From: JBOFFC01 sp051648405
Lineage (GTDB): Bacteria; Planctomycetota; Planctomycetia; Pirellulales; Lacipirellulaceae
Direction: 5' to 3'
Assembly (NCBI GenBank): GCA_051648405.1
Contig: JBOFFC010000018.1
Location: 1 to 56,671 of the forward strand
Length of the DNA stretch: 56,671 nucleotides
Part shown: positions 54,172 through 56,671 of the stretch, in pieces
Position numbering within the stretch: position 1 is the stretch's first letter
How the letters are laid out: each line of letters starts with the position of its first letter
Translations under genes and position numbers: made by a program
The notes under the pieces: generated by a model
What the model was told of the DNA's origin: nothing
What the model saw: the letters and a program-made list of their open reading frames with translations, nothing else
Database searches by the model: none

Positions 54172-55518
54172 ATGCTGCGCTGGTTGGTTCGCGCGATGAA
54201 GCGGCTGACGCGTCTCCCGTGGGGGAGGCTCGCGGCCGGCGCGTGCGCGACGGCCGTCGTGCTCGCGTCCGCCGTGTCGCTCGCGCCGGGGGGCCGCGAC
54301 TGGGTCGCTTGGCGCATCGCCGAGGGGGCCGGGCGAGGGGACATCAATGCCGAGGCCGCACGCCAGGCGCTCGTCGCGCTCGGCGACGAGACGGCCGAGG
54401 GCCTCGCGCCCCTGGCCCTCGGCGGCGACCGCGCGACGGCCGACCACGCCCGCGTGGCGATCGACACGCGCATCGACCTGTGGCTGTCGCGATCAACCCC
54501 CGGGGCCGCGCGCCGTTTGACCGCGCTGCTCCGAGCGGTCGAAGCGAGCGTTCCCGACGCGACCGAGTCCGGCATTCGTTGGGGGACGAAACTCGCCGAG
54601 CGTGCGGCGGCTTCGAGCGAATCGGGTGACCCGCGCGAGGGGCTCGCCCTCACCCGGGCGGCCGAGCACCTGCTGGAGCGACTGAGCCGGGCCTCGGGTC
54701 GCTTCGAAGAGCCCATCAAGGTGGCGACTCAGCCGGAACCGATCGACCCGTACGGCGATGGCGACGAGATCGACGTGCTCCTCGCGCGGAACGCCGAGCG
54801 CTCCACACGGCGCTCCGCCGCAGCGATCCCCCCCGCTGCTGCGCCGCCACTGGCCGACTCCCCCGTCGAGCCCCCCGCGGCGGTCCAGCAGCAGCCGGAC
54901 TGGGACCCGAGCTGGGAGAAGCCGCTCGCGAACCTGACGCGCGAAGGGGGGCAGCATGTCGCGGAAGCGCCGGTCGCCGCCGCGCGAGCGTCGGAAGTCG
55001 CGACGACCGTTGCGCCCGCTGTCGATCCTTCGCTCGTGCGGCCCGCGGCGCCGGTCCCGTACTCCGAGCGCGACGATCGCCAGCTCCTCACCGAGCTCCT
55101 GCGTCGCGCCGACGAAGTCCGCAAGCTGCAAGAACCACGCACGGCGCGCGGCCCGAGCGCCGTGGGCCCGTCCGAAAAGGTCGATGGGGCGTCGAGTGTC
55201 CGCGCGCTCCTCGACGAACTGGCCAGCCGCGGCTACCGCGGGCTCTCAGTCGCGCACCTCGAGGCGATCACGGCCGACGACCCGCGCGTCCGGATGCGCC
55301 TCGCCGAGCAACTGCTCCTCGATTCGGCGACCGACGCGCCGCGGCTGCTGCTCGTGCTGTCGCAGGACCCCGACGGCGGCGTGCGCGAGGCGGCGATCAC
55401 GGCCCTCGGGAGCTCGCCCCACCGCGCGCACGTCGAGGCCGCGTGGCGCATCGCCCTAAACGACACCGACCCCCGCGTCGGGCGGCACGCATCAAGGCTC
55501 AAGGCGCGGCTAGACTGA
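54172..55518 (+). CDS. Membrane-anchored HEAT-repeat protein of unknown function
   Basis: 448 residues. One hydrophobic segment near the start (about 20-38, LAAGACATAVVLASAVSLA) gives a signal/anchor with a mostly extracytoplasmic body. Helical repeats at 50-110 are followed by a long Pro/Ala/Glu-rich linker (about 190-310). A C-terminal HEAT-like part (about 330-448) is visible: LEAITADDPRVRMRLAEQLLLDSATDAPRLLLVLSQDPDGGVREAAITALGSS. Unknown role; likely scaffold. ATG 54172 is preferred to the TTG at 54145. It faces away from the gene at 52971. Confidence 0.65.
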   Translation: MLRWLVRAMKRLTRLPWGRLAAGACATAVVLASAVSLAPGGRDWVAWRIAEGAGRGDINAEAARQALVALGDETAEGLAPLALGGDRATADHARVAIDTRIDLWLSRSTPGAARRLTALLRAVEASVPDATESGIRWGTKLAERAAASSESGDPREGLALTRAAEHLLERLSRASGRFEEPIKVATQPEPIDPYGDGDEIDVLLARNAERSTRRSAAAIPPAAAPPLADSPVEPPAAVQQQPDWDPSWEKPLANLTREGGQHVAEAPVAAARASEVATTVAPAVDPSLVRPAAPVPYSERDDRQLLTELLRRADEVRKLQEPRTARGPSAVGPSEKVDGASSVRALLDELASRGYRGLSVAHLEAITADDPRVRMRLAEQLLLDSATDAPRLLLVLSQDPDGGVREAAITALGSSPHRAHVEAAWRIALNDTDPRVGRHASRLKARLD

Positions 55519-55548
55519 ACAGAGCTCTGCTGGCGAATTCGCGGCGTC

Positions 55549-55575
55549 CCTTGGCGCTCGTGGCGTCTTGGCGGT
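55549..55575. repeat. 27-bp dispersed repeat, copy 2
   Basis: Identical to 19886-19912 over 27 bases; lies 31 bases after the stop of the HEAT-repeat gene. Confidence 0.85.
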
Positions 55576-55606
55576 CCCCCGCCGAGCCCGTCAAAAGGCC
55601 CGACAG

Positions 55607-56671
55607 TTACCGCCGGTACGTCTCGAGCGCCGTCACGCGCTCGGCGGTGACGTGCGGGCGATTGTACTCGGGGACGAAGCCCGGCGGGCCATCGACCGAC
55701 AGCCGCCGCCCGACCAGCGGCGCGAGATCGACTCCCGTCGATGGCGTGACCAGCGTGGTGACGCGTCCCCGGTCATCGACGAGCGCGAACTTCGGCGCGC
55801 CGGGGCGCTGCGACACGACCGGCCGCAACACCCCTTCGGCCGCGTTGCCTCCGGTCCGCGTCGCCGTGAGGCGCACGTCCGACGGGACGCGAGCGACGCC
55901 CCCGTCGGGCTCGGCGATCGCCATCGGGTTCGCTGCCGAGCGCTCGCTCGAGCGTCGCCAAGCGCCCCCCGCCACCGCTTCCGCGGACGCGCGGCCCGCT
56001 CGGTAGCGGTCGCCAATCGCGCCGAAGCGGTCGATGCGCTCGGCGAGGGCGCGGACCGCTTGGCGATCCCCTTCGGTCGGCGAGGCGACCAGCAGCGCGG
56101 CCGCCTCGGTCTCGAGCGACTCGAACCGCCACAGGTTCGGGCGCTCGACGACGATCGTCGCCAGGGCGAGCTCGAGCGCCGTCAAACGCTGCGCGAAGTC
56201 CCCTCCAAGGGGGGTGATCGGCGGGAGCGTGCGCGGCGACGGCTGCGCCGTGACGGCGGGCTGAGCCGCGAACGGGGGGGACGCGGCGAAGTCAGTCGTG
56301 GGAAACGCCGCGGGTACGTCGCGCGGCGGGCTGTCGGCTTCGACCGGCGCGATCGGAGCGACGCCCAGCGTGTCGATCCGAGGTTGTGCGGGTGGTTCGA
56401 CCTCGCGCGGCGTCACCGCGGGCTGCGTTCGTGGGAGCGGTTCGAGCGCGGCCCGCGACACCCAGCGGAACTCGCCGGCCGGGGGATCGATCGACCACCA
56501 CTCGCTCCCGTCGGGGGTCGCGTCGCGGGCGACCAGCGTCACCCGGTCGCCGCGCGCCAGCCGCACCTGCACCGCGTTGCACTCGCCGCTCGAGCCCGCC
56601 ACGCGAACCGGGGCGTCGTCGATGAGGACTTCCCCCTCACCGGGGCCGACTTCGCGAACGGCTTCGAGGGG
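55607..56671 (-). CDS. SH3-like-domain secreted or envelope protein (partial)
   Basis: At least 354 residues; the frame is open to the window edge, so the start lies beyond. The first visible part, including VAGSSGECNAVQVRLARGDRVTLVARD and WWSIDPPAGEFRWVSRAALEP, is an SH3-like domain of the type found in envelope proteins. A Pro/Ala-rich linker follows, then a helical region (FESLETEAAALLVASPTEGDRQAVRALAERIDRFGAIGDRYRAG), and a short beta part with RVTTLVTPSTGVDLAPLVGRRLSVDG. No catalytic motif is seen. It converges with the HEAT-repeat gene. Confidence 0.7.
   Translation of the reverse strand, partial: PLEAVREVGPGEGEVLIDDAPVRVAGSSGECNAVQVRLARGDRVTLVARDATPDGSEWWSIDPPAGEFRWVSRAALEPLPRTQPAVTPREVEPPAQPRIDTLGVAPIAPVEADSPPRDVPAAFPTTDFAASPPFAAQPAVTAQPSPRTLPPITPLGGDFAQRLTALELALATIVVERPNLWRFESLETEAAALLVASPTEGDRQAVRALAERIDRFGAIGDRYRAGRASAEAVAGGAWRRSSERSAANPMAIAEPDGGVARVPSDVRLTATRTGGNAAEGVLRPVVSQRPGAPKFALVDDRGRVTTLVTPSTGVDLAPLVGRRLSVDGPPGFVPEYNRPHVTAERVTALETYRR

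Overview
The window is high-GC DNA from a bacterial chromosome, most likely a planctomycete of the Pirellulales (Lacipirellulaceae-like). The reasons are: several secreted proteins that carry a dockerin-like Asp-rich repeat followed by a PEP-CTERM tail; an N-terminal LEPR-XLL-type motif at the left edge; MfnB, a methanofuran-biosynthesis enzyme typical of planctomycetes that use C1 carriers; a run of lipoproteins and secreted proteins of unknown function; and a Rho factor with a long Gly-rich N-terminus. The assignment is inferred from gene content only.

Layout. 1-244: start of a large secreted protein (minus, runs off the left edge). 692-4462: a single-chain restriction-modification enzyme, frameshifted near its C-terminus, bracketed by two near-identical 48-bp palindromes and lying next to tRNA-Glu. 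4746-4952: csrA. 5395-16657: a complex I gene block in the order nuoI-A-C-D-H-J-K-L-M-N, without nuoB, E, F or G. 16725-17939: a small helical protein and TatD. 18234-19819: a PEP-CTERM protein broken by a one-base frameshift. 19939-22898: a Cys-rich lipoprotein, an M42 peptidase, and a zeta-toxin-like kinase overlapping a small partner gene. 22990-27208: dTDP-glucose dehydratase, RNase D, MfnB, a PHA-granule-type protein and a CheY-like receiver. 27290-30235: a secreted protein, a HEAT/TPR protein and a secreted thioredoxin-YHS-like protein.

30236-31404 is the longest non-coding stretch and lies upstream of rho (31405-32874), which is followed by tRNA-Ser and tRNA-Lys. 33380-35300: two PEP-CTERM proteins facing apart. 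35317-37033: RsgA and an FHA protein. 37406-39698: a secreted beta-propeller and GAPDH. 39991-43518: two more secreted PEP-CTERM proteins (one with lamin-tail domains) and a small membrane protein. 43525-43680: a MITE-like element. 43677-48463, minus strand: a coiled-coil lipoprotein and the protein-quality block tig-clpP-clpP, preceded by tRNA-Gly. 48785-49957: a PEP-CTERM protein. 50069-52950: a MalK/UgpC-type ABC ATPase and an Aas-like acyl ligase. 52971-56671: three poorly characterised secreted or membrane-anchored proteins, the last running off the right edge.

How it works together: most of the window is housekeeping (respiration, proteolysis, transcription termination, ribosome assembly, glycolysis). 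Between these genes lies a planctomycete-specific secreted layer of PEP-CTERM cargo whose sorting machinery is not in the window. The accessory signals are the palindrome-flanked R-M gene, the kinase/partner overlap, the MITE-like element, the dispersed intergenic repeats, and the coding 21-bp repeats in nuoJ and clpP. I found no CRISPR array, prophage or intact transposase.
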